Of a stretch of 40,791 bases of DNA, positions 1 to 8,211 are shown piece by piece (within the stretch, counting starts at the first letter, position 1; every line of letters starts with the position of its first letter). Source of the stretch: an uncultured Alphaproteobacteria bacterium (lineage in GTDB: Bacteria; Pseudomonadota; Alphaproteobacteria; HIMB59); the NCBI GenBank assembly GCA_902616855.1, contig CACMUL010000010.1:1-40791 (forward strand). Direction: 5' to 3'. The translations under genes and the position numbers were made by a program. The notes below the pieces were generated by a model. The model was given only the letters and a program-made list of their open reading frames with translations, was not told where the DNA came from and made no database searches.

Positions 1-344
1 TTACTGATAACACTATAGCTCCTACTAATTATTTTAAATTAAATTATTTAGATAGTATTAATCTTATTGATATTTCTCAAAATAGTATTCATATAAACAA
101 TTATCTAAAAGAATATTATCTACCTTTATCTTCACTATTTGATATTCGTCAAATAGAATATATTGATGGTAGAAGATACAATTTGGTTTTGAGTAACGAT
201 AGAATAGTTATGCTGCCTAAAGTGATTGATTCTAAATTAATATATTTTATAAAAAACAATATTGATTTAATTGATAAAAATACAAATTATGAGGAGTTTT
301 TGGATTTGAGAAATTTTCATAACAAAACGATAAGATTTAAATAG
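1..344 (+). CDS. ftsQ: Cell division protein FtsQ, C-terminal part (5' end outside window)
   Basis: The frame is open from base 3 to a TAG at 342-344, giving 113 residues of a C-terminus. FtsQ is a bitopic inner-membrane divisome protein whose periplasmic beta domain binds FtsB and FtsL. The visible part fits that end: the stretch IDGRRYNLVLSNDRIVMLPK resembles the family pattern of GRRW-(D/N)-L followed by a DNG-like turn and a LP(E/K) end. Position supports it strongly, because ftsA starts at the base after this stop and ftsZ follows. The signal anchor and POTRA domain lie outside the window. The identification rests on one motif plus gene order. Confidence 0.8.
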   Translation, partial: TDNTIAPTNYFKLNYLDSINLIDISQNSIHINNYLKEYYLPLSSLFDIRQIEYIDGRRYNLVLSNDRIVMLPKVIDSKLIYFIKNNIDLIDKNTNYEEFLDLRNFHNKTIRFK

Positions 345-1535
345 TTGGATAGTTACAAAACAATAATTGAGATTGGTTCTTTTTCAATAAAGACAGTTAT
401 ATTCTCTAAATTAGGTAAAGAATCCTCGATTATTGGTACGGGTAAGACAAGAACAAGAGGATATACAGGAGAAGAAATAGAAAACTTTGATGATTTTATC
501 GATAGTATTAAAAATTCTATAGTACAAGCTGAAAAACAAGCAAACTATAATATTAAAGATACTTATATTTTAATTACTAATCAAACTGTTCAAATTAAGA
601 AAATACAAAAGGATCTTAATCTGAATGGCTCAATTATTGAAAAAAATGATTTAAGAAAAATTTCAAAAATAAAAATAGATAAAAATAAAAATTTTCATTA
701 TAATATTTATACTTCTCATTATAAATTAGATGATAAACTAATCACAGATAACCCGTTAGGATTAAACTGTAATAAGTTATCCATAGTTTCCCTGGTTACA
801 ATGATTGAAATTAAACAAATTAATCTTTTAAATAATATATTTCAAAAACTACAAATAAAAATTTTAAATTATTTGGACTCTACAACTGCTTATTATTTTT
901 ATTTAAAAAATAAAGTAAAAAATAAAACAAATGTTGTACTAATAGATTATGGATTTAAAAATATTAATATTATTGTAATAAAAAATAAAATATTACACTT
1001 CCAAAAAAAAATACCACAAGGAAGTAAAAAAATTTCTAAAGATCTTGTCCATATCCATAACATTAGCTTTGATTTTGCTGAAAAACTTAAAATTTCTACT
1101 ATTGATTTATCAGATACTAGAAATTTTACAGTAGAAATTCCAATTTGGGAGGAATTTGGTGATAATAAAAAAAAAAATGTTGGACATGATAATTTAAAAG
1201 AAATCACTCTAGCCCGTTTGGACGAAACATTTGAACTTGTTTTTAAATCTTTACCTAAAGATAAAAATTTTTATTCATATGTTTTCACGGGAGGTGGTTC
1301 AAAGATAAAAAATTTATATAATTACTTTAGAACAAAATTTGGTTATGACATTCAATTTTTAGAACCACCAAAATCCTGTGGTATTCCTAAGGTATTGAAT
1401 GATGGAAGCGTAATGTCTATTTATTCAAGTTTTTGGCTTTTAACAAATAAAAGTGCTGATAAAGAGGATTTTATTGAAAAAATTGATTCTTTTTCAAACA
1501 AAATATGGTACAAAAGATTCGTAGACCTACTATAG
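345..1535 (+). CDS. ftsA: Cell division protein FtsA, divergent actin-like membrane anchor
   Basis: 396 residues, starting at a TTG directly after the ftsQ stop. FtsA is the actin-family protein that tethers FtsZ filaments to the membrane. The phosphate-1 region EIGSFSIKTVIF lies at 9-20 and the adenosine motif FTGGGSK at 314-320. The phosphate-2 loop, normally DIGGGT, reads DYGFKN at 201-206, so it has lost its glycine run. The last 20 residues (IDSFSNKIWYKRFVDLL region) look like the usual amphipathic membrane-targeting helix. The stop is 20 bases before ftsZ. Length is slightly below the common 410-420. Identity is secure from context plus the adenosine motif; nucleotide turnover may be altered. 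Confidence 0.9.
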   Translation: MDSYKTIIEIGSFSIKTVIFSKLGKESSIIGTGKTRTRGYTGEEIENFDDFIDSIKNSIVQAEKQANYNIKDTYILITNQTVQIKKIQKDLNLNGSIIEKNDLRKISKIKIDKNKNFHYNIYTSHYKLDDKLITDNPLGLNCNKLSIVSLVTMIEIKQINLLNNIFQKLQIKILNYLDSTTAYYFYLKNKVKNKTNVVLIDYGFKNINIIVIKNKILHFQKKIPQGSKKISKDLVHIHNISFDFAEKLKISTIDLSDTRNFTVEIPIWEEFGDNKKKNVGHDNLKEITLARLDETFELVFKSLPKDKNFYSYVFTGGGSKIKNLYNYFRTKFGYDIQFLEPPKSCGIPKVLNDGSVMSIYSSFWLLTNKSADKEDFIEKIDSFSNKIWYKRFVDLL

Positions 1536-1555
1536 GTTGATTTGCGGGGAAAAAA

Positions 1556-3082
1556 ATGACACTAGATATAGAACCAGTTGTTGATCAAAAAAACTTAAAA
1601 CCATCTTTAACAGTCATGGGTATTGGCGGTGCTGGAAACAATGCTGTTAATAATATGATTCAATCAAATTTAAATAATGTTGATTTTATTGTGGCAAACA
1701 CTGATGCACAAGCTTTAGAAAACTCTCTTTGTTATAATCGTATTCAATTAGGCTTAGAAAAAACAAAAGGATTAGGAGCAGGGGCAGACCCAATCATTGG
1801 AAAAGATGCAGCCGAAGAGAGTATTGATTTAATATCAGAAGAATTAAGTAATACTAATATGTTGTTTTTGACAGCTGGCTTAGGTGGCGGAACCGGAACA
1901 GGAGCACTACCTGTTATAGCAAGTATAGCAAAAAAATTGGGAATTGTTACTGTCGCAATAGTTTCTACACCATTTAACTTCGAAGGTACGAAGAGAATGA
2001 ACTTAGCTCTACAAGGACTTGAAGAGGTTAAACATAATGTAGATACGCTACTGATTATACCAAACCAAAATTTATTTAAAGTATCCAATGAACAGACATC
2101 TTTCGCTGAAGCTTTTAAAAAGGCAGATAACGTACTTTTTGATGGAGTAAAAGGATTGACTGATTTAATTACACAACCAGGTCTGATTAATTTAGACTTC
2201 GCAGATGTGAGGACGGTTATAAAAGAAATGGGATTTGCAATGATGGGCACAGCTGTAGCAGAAGGTGACAATAAAGCTGTTGAAGCATCAAATTTGGCAT
2301 TAACTAACCCACTAATTGAAAATATAGATATGAATACAGCCAAAGGAGTTATTGTCAATATTTCTGGAGGAACTGATATGACTCTATTAGAAGTTGATCA
2401 CGCAGCTAATATTATAAGGCAAAGCGTTAATCCAGAGGCAAATATAATTTTTGGATCATTGATAGATGAGACACTGCAAGGTAAATTAAAAATTAGTATT
2501 TTTGCAACTGGAATAGAGGCTTCAGGAAAAAAAATTCTGTACTATCCAGAATCTGAAAATAATTCAGGGTTTAGTTCTATACAAAATAAAATTGATGGCA
2601 GTTTTTCTTATGAAGGTTCAGATACTAAACATTTAGACGATATATCTAGCGTAGTTGAAAAAAATCAAGTTGACTCTGAAAAAGAGGAATTAAATCTAAC
2701 TAGCGAATTAGATAATACTAAAGAGAGTCAAGAGGATTTAATTGAAAAAAATACTGATAACTCTGTTTATTCTGAAAATTTTGAAGAAAAAAAGAAAAAA
2801 GGTTTTTTTAGTATGCTTTCTAATCTGATGACCTCTGATAAAAAAATAACAGAAGAAAGTGTCGAAATTCCAGAGAAAAAGCAAAAAACGAAAAAAATGA
2901 AGACAGATCCAAATCTTTTTTTATTTAGTGACGTTGTAGAGGAAGATACCGAAAAAGCGAAACAAATCAAAGACAGTGATGAAATATCAGAGGTTTCTGA
3001 TATTTCAGAATTTAGTGATGAAAATGAGACAATTGAGGATATAGATACTCCTTCATATCTTCGTAAAGGCTCTAATCAATAA
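1556..3082 (+). CDS. ftsZ: Cell division GTPase FtsZ
   Basis: 508 residues. FtsZ is the tubulin homologue that forms the cytokinetic ring. The N-terminal GGAGNNA is at 24-30, the tubulin signature GLGGGTGTG at 108-116 and the T7 synergy loop NLDFAD at 212-217. The globular domain ends near residue 330. It is followed by about 165 residues of acidic, low-complexity linker and a C-terminal peptide, DTPSYLRKG, at 497-505, which matches the alphaproteobacterial D-(I/T)-P-x-(F/Y)-LR type that binds FtsA. Within the linker a hydrophobic island, GFFSMLSNLM, stands out. A purine run (GGGGA) 6 bases before the ATG may act as ribosome binding site. An antisense open frame at 1744-2358 is a shadow of this gene. 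Confidence 0.98.
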   Translation: MTLDIEPVVDQKNLKPSLTVMGIGGAGNNAVNNMIQSNLNNVDFIVANTDAQALENSLCYNRIQLGLEKTKGLGAGADPIIGKDAAEESIDLISEELSNTNMLFLTAGLGGGTGTGALPVIASIAKKLGIVTVAIVSTPFNFEGTKRMNLALQGLEEVKHNVDTLLIIPNQNLFKVSNEQTSFAEAFKKADNVLFDGVKGLTDLITQPGLINLDFADVRTVIKEMGFAMMGTAVAEGDNKAVEASNLALTNPLIENIDMNTAKGVIVNISGGTDMTLLEVDHAANIIRQSVNPEANIIFGSLIDETLQGKLKISIFATGIEASGKKILYYPESENNSGFSSIQNKIDGSFSYEGSDTKHLDDISSVVEKNQVDSEKEELNLTSELDNTKESQEDLIEKNTDNSVYSENFEEKKKKGFFSMLSNLMTSDKKITEESVEIPEKKQKTKKMKTDPNLFLFSDVVEEDTEKAKQIKDSDEISEVSDISEFSDENETIEDIDTPSYLRKGSNQ

Positions 3083-3150
3083 GTTCTGTAAATACAAAGT
3101 TTTACAAATATAAAGTAATACTTTTTGGGTATTTTCATAAAATGTTCTAA

Positions 3151-4008
3151 ATGAAAAGCTTTACTCTCAATGAGTCTTTGAATATAGAGGGTATTGGGTT
3201 ACACACTGGTGTTAAAACTAATGTTATTCTTAATCCTGCACCTCTAAAGTCTGGCATCATTTTTAATAGAACTGATAAATCAACAATTATTCCTGCTAAA
3301 TGGGATAATGTAATATCCACAAAATTTTCAACTAACATTGCTTCAAATGGGGTTGAAGTTAAAACAGTTGAGCATTTATTGAGTGCTCTTGCAGGTCTAC
3401 ATATCAATAATTGTGAAATTTTAATTGACAACGTTGAAGTTCCTATTCTTGATGGTAGCTCTAATGTATTTGTTGAAAGTATCTTAAAAAAAGGAATAAA
3501 AGAGCAAGATTCAGAACAAAAGATTTTAGAAATTGTTAAACCTGTAAAATTTTCATGTGATTATGGATATGCTGAGTTAGCACCTAATACACAAAAAGAT
3601 GAGGGGTTAAATATTAACTTAGAGTCTAGCTTCGAAGGAAAGTATGAAGATCAAGATATTAAAATTAAAAACTTGAATGGTAACTATATCGAGTCCATAT
3701 CAAAAGCAAGAACTTTTGGTTTTTTTCAAGAAATTGAATACCTCAAGTCACAAAATCTAATTAAAGGAGGCTCACTTGATAATGCCATTGTTATCAAAGA
3801 CAAAAAACCTCTTAATAAAGATGGATTAAGATATGATAACGAATTAATGCGACATAAAGTTTTGGATGTGGTTGGTGATCTTTATTTATCAGGTTACCCT
3901 ATTATTGGAACTTACAAGGGTTTTAAAACAGGTCACTTCATTACAAATAATCTACTTAAAGAATTATTCAAATCAAAAGAGAACTATAGGATATTTAAGA
4001 TAAACTAA
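3151..4008 (+). CDS. lpxC: UDP-3-O-acyl-N-acetylglucosamine deacetylase LpxC
   Basis: 285 residues, a little short of the usual 300-305. LpxC is the zinc deacetylase that commits UDP-acyl-GlcNAc to lipid A synthesis. The first zinc histidine is in TVEHLLSAL (H75). The second cluster, RHKVLDVVGDL, supplies H235 and D239, and the catalytic histidine is in TGHFITN (H262). The order ftsZ-lpxC is conserved in Proteobacteria. There are 68 bases of AT-rich spacer upstream with no Shine-Dalgarno; a TAAAAT at 3138-3143 sits 7 bases before the ATG and may be a -10 box. The stop overlaps the convergent fumC stop by 4 bases (CTAA). Confidence 0.97.
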   Translation: MKSFTLNESLNIEGIGLHTGVKTNVILNPAPLKSGIIFNRTDKSTIIPAKWDNVISTKFSTNIASNGVEVKTVEHLLSALAGLHINNCEILIDNVEVPILDGSSNVFVESILKKGIKEQDSEQKILEIVKPVKFSCDYGYAELAPNTQKDEGLNINLESSFEGKYEDQDIKIKNLNGNYIESISKARTFGFFQEIEYLKSQNLIKGGSLDNAIVIKDKKPLNKDGLRYDNELMRHKVLDVVGDLYLSGYPIIGTYKGFKTGHFITNNLLKELFKSKENYRIFKIN

Positions 4009-5393
4009 ACCATTTTCTTAGGGTCAGTATATTTATTAAATTCTTCCTCAGATAAATCAGTTAGTTCCATACAGGACTCTTTTAATGAAATGTTTTTATT
4101 ATAAGCATTTAGTGCCACTTTGGAGGCTAGATCGTAACCAATAATTTTAGTTAATGGTGTAACAAGCATTAAAGAGCGATTTAAAAGTTCAGTTACTCTT
4201 TTTTTGTTAACTTTTAATCCTTTCAAGCAGTTTTTATTAAATGAAGCCATTGCCTCACTAATTAAACTTATTGCATCAAGAGTGTTATGTATAATTAATG
4301 GATTATAAACATTTAATTGGAAATGGCCTTGAGAACAAGCGAAGGCTATAGAGTTTCTCAGACCAATAACATGTGTACACACCATCGATAGTGCTTCACA
4401 CTGTGTAGGATTTATTTTTCCTGGCATGATTGATGAGCCAGGTTCATTGGCTGGAAGAATTAACTCAGAAATTCCACTTCTTGGCCCAGAAGCTAATACC
4501 CTAATATCATTTGCCATTTTAAATAAAGTGCTTGTTAAAATTTCGACACCTGAAATGACTTCAATAAATACGTCATGGGAAGCAAGTGACTCATACTTAT
4601 TAGGGGCAGATTTAAACGGAAGTCTTGTTTCCTTTTTTAAGTATTTAATAAATATTTTAGAAAAACTTTTTGGCGCATTTACTCCAGATCCAACTGCAGT
4701 TCCTCCTTGAGCCAATTCATAAAGCTTATTTAAACTTTTTTTAATAACATTTTCTGCATATAAGATTTGATCATAAAACGCTAAAAATTCATTTGAAATT
4801 TTTATTGGTGTTGCATCCTGAGTGTGAGTCCTTCCAATTTTAATTATTCCTGTAAACTCAGAAATTTTCTTTTTTAAAGATTTTTTAAAAAAAGCTATCT
4901 CAGGAAGTAATTTTTTTTTTATCGATAGTACAGTAGCTATATGCATAGCAGTAGGAATACTATCATTTGATGATTGAGACTTATTAATGTGATCATTAGG
5001 ATGAAGAGGGGTATTTGTTGGGAGTCTTCTTCCTAACAACTGGTTACTTTTATTTGCAATGACTTCATTTAGATTCATATTGATTTGAGTCCCTGATCCT
5101 GTTTGCCATACAACAAGAGGAAAGTGATCATTTAATTTTCCAGATATAATTAAGTCACAAACTTTACCGATAATTTTTGTATGAGTTCTTGGTAATAATT
5201 TTAATTCTGCATTTGCAAAAGCACATGATTTTTTTTGTAAGGCAAGAGCCTCTATAAAAATATTTTGAAAATGAAATTTGCCAATACCTATTTGAAAGTT
5301 TTCTATTGATCTTTGAGTCTGCGCTCCCCAAAGTTTCGTGCTTTCAACTTTAATTTCACCTAAGCTATCTTTTTCAATGCGAAATTTGACCAT
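4005..5393 (-). CDS. fumC: Class II fumarate hydratase
   Basis: 462 residues, normal for the family. FumC is the iron-independent fumarase interconverting fumarate and L-malate in the TCA cycle, acting as a cytosolic homotetramer. The superfamily signature GSSIMPGKINP is at 319-329 and carries the catalytic serine loop. GRTHTQDATP near 187-196 supplies the active-site His-Thr pair, and SSNDSIPTAM at 141-150 is the fumarase-type substrate loop rather than the aspartase form. The gene is convergent with lpxC and divergent from gpmA, with only 28 bases between the two starts. It appears to be transcribed alone. Confidence 0.95.
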   Translation of the reverse strand: MVKFRIEKDSLGEIKVESTKLWGAQTQRSIENFQIGIGKFHFQNIFIEALALQKKSCAFANAELKLLPRTHTKIIGKVCDLIISGKLNDHFPLVVWQTGSGTQINMNLNEVIANKSNQLLGRRLPTNTPLHPNDHINKSQSSNDSIPTAMHIATVLSIKKKLLPEIAFFKKSLKKKISEFTGIIKIGRTHTQDATPIKISNEFLAFYDQILYAENVIKKSLNKLYELAQGGTAVGSGVNAPKSFSKIFIKYLKKETRLPFKSAPNKYESLASHDVFIEVISGVEILTSTLFKMANDIRVLASGPRSGISELILPANEPGSSIMPGKINPTQCEALSMVCTHVIGLRNSIAFACSQGHFQLNVYNPLIIHNTLDAISLISEAMASFNKNCLKGLKVNKKRVTELLNRSLMLVTPLTKIIGYDLASKVALNAYNKNISLKESCMELTDLSEEEFNKYTDPKKMV

Positions 5394-5414
5394 GAGTAAT
5401 TAATAATATATATC
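5386..5414 (+). promoter_or_regulatory. Possible sigma70-type promoter for gpmA
   Basis: TTGACC at 5386-5391, inside the start of the opposing fumC gene, is followed after 17 bases by TATATC (5409-5414), or after 15 by TATATA. A transcript starting about 7 bases later would begin at or just before the gpmA ATG at 5422, where there is no Shine-Dalgarno. This is seen by eye only, and such boxes are common in DNA this AT-rich. Confidence 0.35.
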
Positions 5415-5421
5415 AAATTCA

Positions 5422-6045
5422 ATGAAAAATATTTTATTAATTCGTCATGGTCAAAGCGAGTGGAATAAATTAAATCTTTTTACTGGCTTTAAAAATATTG
5501 AATTATCTGAACAAGGTATTGAGGAAGCGAATAAAGCTGGCCAATACTTCAAAAATTTAGATATTAAATTCAATATTGTATTCACAAGCGAATTAAAAAG
5601 AGCTCAAGAAACTGCTAAAATAATTCTTCAAAACCTTGATCAGTGGAATTTTTTAAATAATGAAGGAAAAATTATCTCAAACACTAACTTAAATGAAAGA
5701 GATTATGGCGACCTCACGGGTTTAAACAAAAAAGAAACTGCTGAAAAATTTGGAGAAGAGCAAGTTCATAAATGGAGAAGAGGATATTCTGATCAACCCC
5801 CTAACGGTGAAAGTCTTGAGGATGTGGTTAGAAGAGTTACAAATTATTTCAAAGAAGTTATTAAACCTGCTATTCAAAGTGATGAAAATGATAATATTTT
5901 AATCGCAGCACACGGAAATTCTCTAAGAGCGCTTTTAATTGTAATGAATATTTATGAACCAAATAACATAAATTCTGTTGAACTCTCAACTGGTGTTCCA
6001 ATACACGTTATCTTAAAAGATAATAAGTTTATTATTAAAGATTAA
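5422..6045 (+). CDS. gpmA: 2,3-bisphosphoglycerate-dependent phosphoglycerate mutase
   Basis: 207 residues, a compact form compared with 250 in E. coli. It interconverts 3- and 2-phosphoglycerate in glycolysis and gluconeogenesis through a phosphohistidine. The phosphoacceptor loop LIRHGQSEWN gives R8 and H9. The glutamate in NERDYGDLTG (E92) and the second histidine in AAHGNSLRA (H164) complete the active site. KWRRGYSDQPPNGES at 117-131 is specific to the cofactor-dependent mutases within the histidine phosphatase superfamily, which argues against a generic phosphatase. The gene is divergent from fumC; the LysE-type gene starts 4 bases after its stop, so the two are probably co-transcribed. 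Confidence 0.93.
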   Translation: MKNILLIRHGQSEWNKLNLFTGFKNIELSEQGIEEANKAGQYFKNLDIKFNIVFTSELKRAQETAKIILQNLDQWNFLNNEGKIISNTNLNERDYGDLTGLNKKETAEKFGEEQVHKWRRGYSDQPPNGESLEDVVRRVTNYFKEVIKPAIQSDENDNILIAAHGNSLRALLIVMNIYEPNNINSVELSTGVPIHVILKDNKFIIKD

Positions 6046-6049
6046 TTAA

Positions 6050-6649
6050 TTGATAGATATAGCTTTAATTATAGCAATAGTATCATATTACACCGTGATG
6101 TTTATTACACCTGGGCCCAACAATGCTATGTTAACGATCTCAGGCTTAAAATTTGGTTTTAAAAGATCTTTACCACATATTACTGGTATTTCATTAGGTC
6201 ATGCGCTTCAAGTTTCATTAATATGTACAGGTTTAGGTTTAATTTTAATTAATAAACCAGAATTTCAATTGATACTAAAATGGCTTTGTTTTTTTTATCT
6301 CATTTATTTAGCTTATCAAATGATTGGGTCTCTAAAAGATTACAAGAAAGATACAGGTAGACCTTTAAATATATTCGAAGCTGCTCTTTTTCAATGGATA
6401 AACCCTAAGGCATGGACGATTGCTATTACAGTCGCATCTGGTTTTATGCCTCTAGAAGAAAAGCTTTGGATAGCTGTTGTTTTCACAGGGTTAATGTCAT
6501 CATTGGTAAGCTTTCCATGTATAAGTTTATGGGCACTTTTTGGAAGTTTGATTAAAAATTTAGTATCTAACCCCAAATTAAAAAAAGGTTTTGAGTATTT
6601 CTTTGCATTATTATTAGTATCTACGGGAATTTATTTAATATTAAACTAA
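6050..6649 (+). CDS. LysE/RhtB-family amino-acid exporter
   Basis: 199 residues with a TTG start 4 bases after gpmA. The family exports lysine, homoserine, threonine and related compounds across the inner membrane. The signature region near residues 15-45 reads VMFITPGPNNAML followed by GFKRSLPHITGISLGH, which is typical of LysE/RhtB. About six hydrophobic segments cover the length, and 199 residues is close to the family's usual 200-210. The substrate cannot be told from sequence. The 3' end overlaps the convergent orphan-domain gene by 9 bases. The TTG is the best start because it places the first membrane helix intact. Confidence 0.88.
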   Translation: MIDIALIIAIVSYYTVMFITPGPNNAMLTISGLKFGFKRSLPHITGISLGHALQVSLICTGLGLILINKPEFQLILKWLCFFYLIYLAYQMIGSLKDYKKDTGRPLNIFEAALFQWINPKAWTIAITVASGFMPLEEKLWIAVVFTGLMSSLVSFPCISLWALFGSLIKNLVSNPKLKKGFEYFFALLLVSTGIYLILN

Positions 6650-7192
6650 TTTTTCAAGCAAATTTAAATAACGAAAATTAATATATCCTTTTTTTGATAA
6701 ATAATATTTTTCAATACTATCTCTTTTTAAGGAATTACAAAATACTGGTAATTTTTCTTTTAATTTTTTACTTATATGAATAGTTGATTTTAGCAAATGC
6801 TCTTTATTAGTAGATTTTAAAATTTTGATTGAGTGTTTACCGCTCAATAAATCATAAACTAATAGAGAACAATTATTTTTTAAAATTTTATTTAACATAG
6901 CTTTATTTGGCTCAACGTATTCTACAACATCGAATAAGACTAAGTAATTTTGGTTTGACTTAATTTGACTTAATTTCAAACCTTGCATTGATAAAAATAA
7001 ATCTATTTTTTGATTTGTATAATATTTACACCCAACCGAAATATATTCTTTCTCGTCAATTATTCTGTCAGTAAATTTTTCAATATAAAAGTTGAATTTG
7101 GCTGATGTATTTTTTAATTCATTAATGTCATCTGGTATTAGGGGCATTCTTGTTTCTTTTTTGGCCTTATCTAAGAGCATACAAATATTCAT
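6641..7192 (-). CDS. Orphan N-terminal domain resembling alanine/saccharopine dehydrogenases
   Basis: 183 residues. The opening, KAKKETRMPLIPDDINELK at 9-27, resembles the N-terminal start of the alanine dehydrogenase/transhydrogenase/saccharopine dehydrogenase fold (K-E-x-R-x-x-L-T-P-x-x-V-x-x-L). It is followed by an EKEYISVGC stretch like the family's (D/E)-x-Y-x-x-x-GA, and a CSLLVYDLL segment like the GTLYDLE region of saccharopine dehydrogenases. No Rossmann GxGxxG NAD site follows; the protein ends where that domain should begin. So it is either a truncated relic or a free-standing domain with another role. The gene is divergent from aguA (29 bases between starts) and convergent with the exporter. 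The domain assignment is by eye and moderate; the function is unknown. Confidence 0.6.
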   Translation of the reverse strand: MNICMLLDKAKKETRMPLIPDDINELKNTSAKFNFYIEKFTDRIIDEKEYISVGCKYYTNQKIDLFLSMQGLKLSQIKSNQNYLVLFDVVEYVEPNKAMLNKILKNNCSLLVYDLLSGKHSIKILKSTNKEHLLKSTIHISKKLKEKLPVFCNSLKRDSIEKYYLSKKGYINFRYLNLLEKLV

Positions 7193-7221
7193 AATTAAAA
7201 AAAAATATATACTATAATCTT

Positions 7222-8211
7222 ATGAAGTTAATTCCAGAATGGGAAGCGCATGACAAATGTCTAATGGCTTGGCCATGTAATAAAAATTTGTACGACAATA
7301 TAATTAAAGATGCCAGATTAGAAATGGCGCATTTAGCTAATTGTATTTCAGATGAAGAAACAGTTTATATGTATTGTAATAAAGAGGATTACAATGACTG
7401 TAAAAAATATATCAATAATCAAAAAATAAATATTATTCAATTAGAACTAGATGACTCCTGGATGAGAGATATCGCCCCAATCTTTATAAAAGAAGGTAAT
7501 GAACTGAAATGTATTAACTTTAATTTTAATGGTTATGGAAAATATCCAAATTATTTTAATGATAATAAAGTAGGTGAATATATCTCAAATCAATTTTCTA
7601 TTACTTCATATTTAAATGATCTTACGTTAGAAGGTGGTGCTATTACTTACGATGAATACGGAAACTTATTTACCACTGAAAGTGTACTACTTAACCCAAA
7701 TAGAAATAATCCTGGAAAAGCAAAAATAGAGCAAACATTGATTAGTTTATTTGACTTAAATTCAATAATTTGGATCCCCGAAGGTTTAAAAGATGACGAT
7801 ACTGATGGGCACATAGACAATGTTTTATGTCCCATAGGAAATAGAAAATATTTAATTGCAAAAAGTTATGATTTAGATGATTTGAATTCAAATAATTTAA
7901 CTAAGATTAAATCAATTATTCTAAGTACCCTTTCAAGTATTGACAGTAAAATTGAATTAATTGATATACCACTACCTTCAAAAATAGTTGTCAATGATAA
8001 AAAGCTTATTGCCTCGTATGTAAATTTTTATTTTTCAAAGCGTAAAATTTTTGTTCCAAAATTTAATGTTAAAGAAGATGAAATGGTTTATGATATTTTT
8101 AAAGATATTTTTAAAGATAAAAAAATTGAGATGATTGAAACTTCACATATAAATTATGGTGGAGGTAATATCCATTGTGTTACTATGAATGTGCCAAAAA
8201 ATGTCAGTTAA
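7222..8211 (+). CDS. aguA: Agmatine deiminase
   Basis: 329 residues, slightly shorter than the usual 345-370. AguA hydrolyses agmatine to N-carbamoylputrescine and ammonia in the cytosol. The guanidino-modifying fold is recognisable: LDDSWMRDIAP at 76-86 with the substrate-binding acidic pair, LEGGA at 136-140, DTDGHIDN at 193-200 with the catalytic histidine (H197), and GGGNIHC near the end with the nucleophilic cysteine (C319). The next gene encodes the enzyme for the following step and overlaps this one. A TATACT/TATAAT pair lies at 7208-7218 just before the ATG, with no Shine-Dalgarno. Confidence 0.93.
   Translation: MKLIPEWEAHDKCLMAWPCNKNLYDNIIKDARLEMAHLANCISDEETVYMYCNKEDYNDCKKYINNQKINIIQLELDDSWMRDIAPIFIKEGNELKCINFNFNGYGKYPNYFNDNKVGEYISNQFSITSYLNDLTLEGGAITYDEYGNLFTTESVLLNPNRNNPGKAKIEQTLISLFDLNSIIWIPEGLKDDDTDGHIDNVLCPIGNRKYLIAKSYDLDDLNSNNLTKIKSIILSTLSSIDSKIELIDIPLPSKIVVNDKKLIASYVNFYFSKRKIFVPKFNVKEDEMVYDIFKDIFKDKKIEMIETSHINYGGGNIHCVTMNVPKNVS

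Noticed and set aside
1744-2358. Antisense open frame of 204 codons within ftsZ
   Set aside because: It lies wholly opposite the most conserved part of ftsZ and shows no recognisable motif. Its composition is that expected of a reverse-frame shadow.
3083-3150. Possible small hairpin between ftsZ and lpxC
   Set aside because: AATAC and GTATT can pair around a T-rich loop, but the stem is 5 A/T-rich pairs with no proper T run after it. Too weak to call a terminator.
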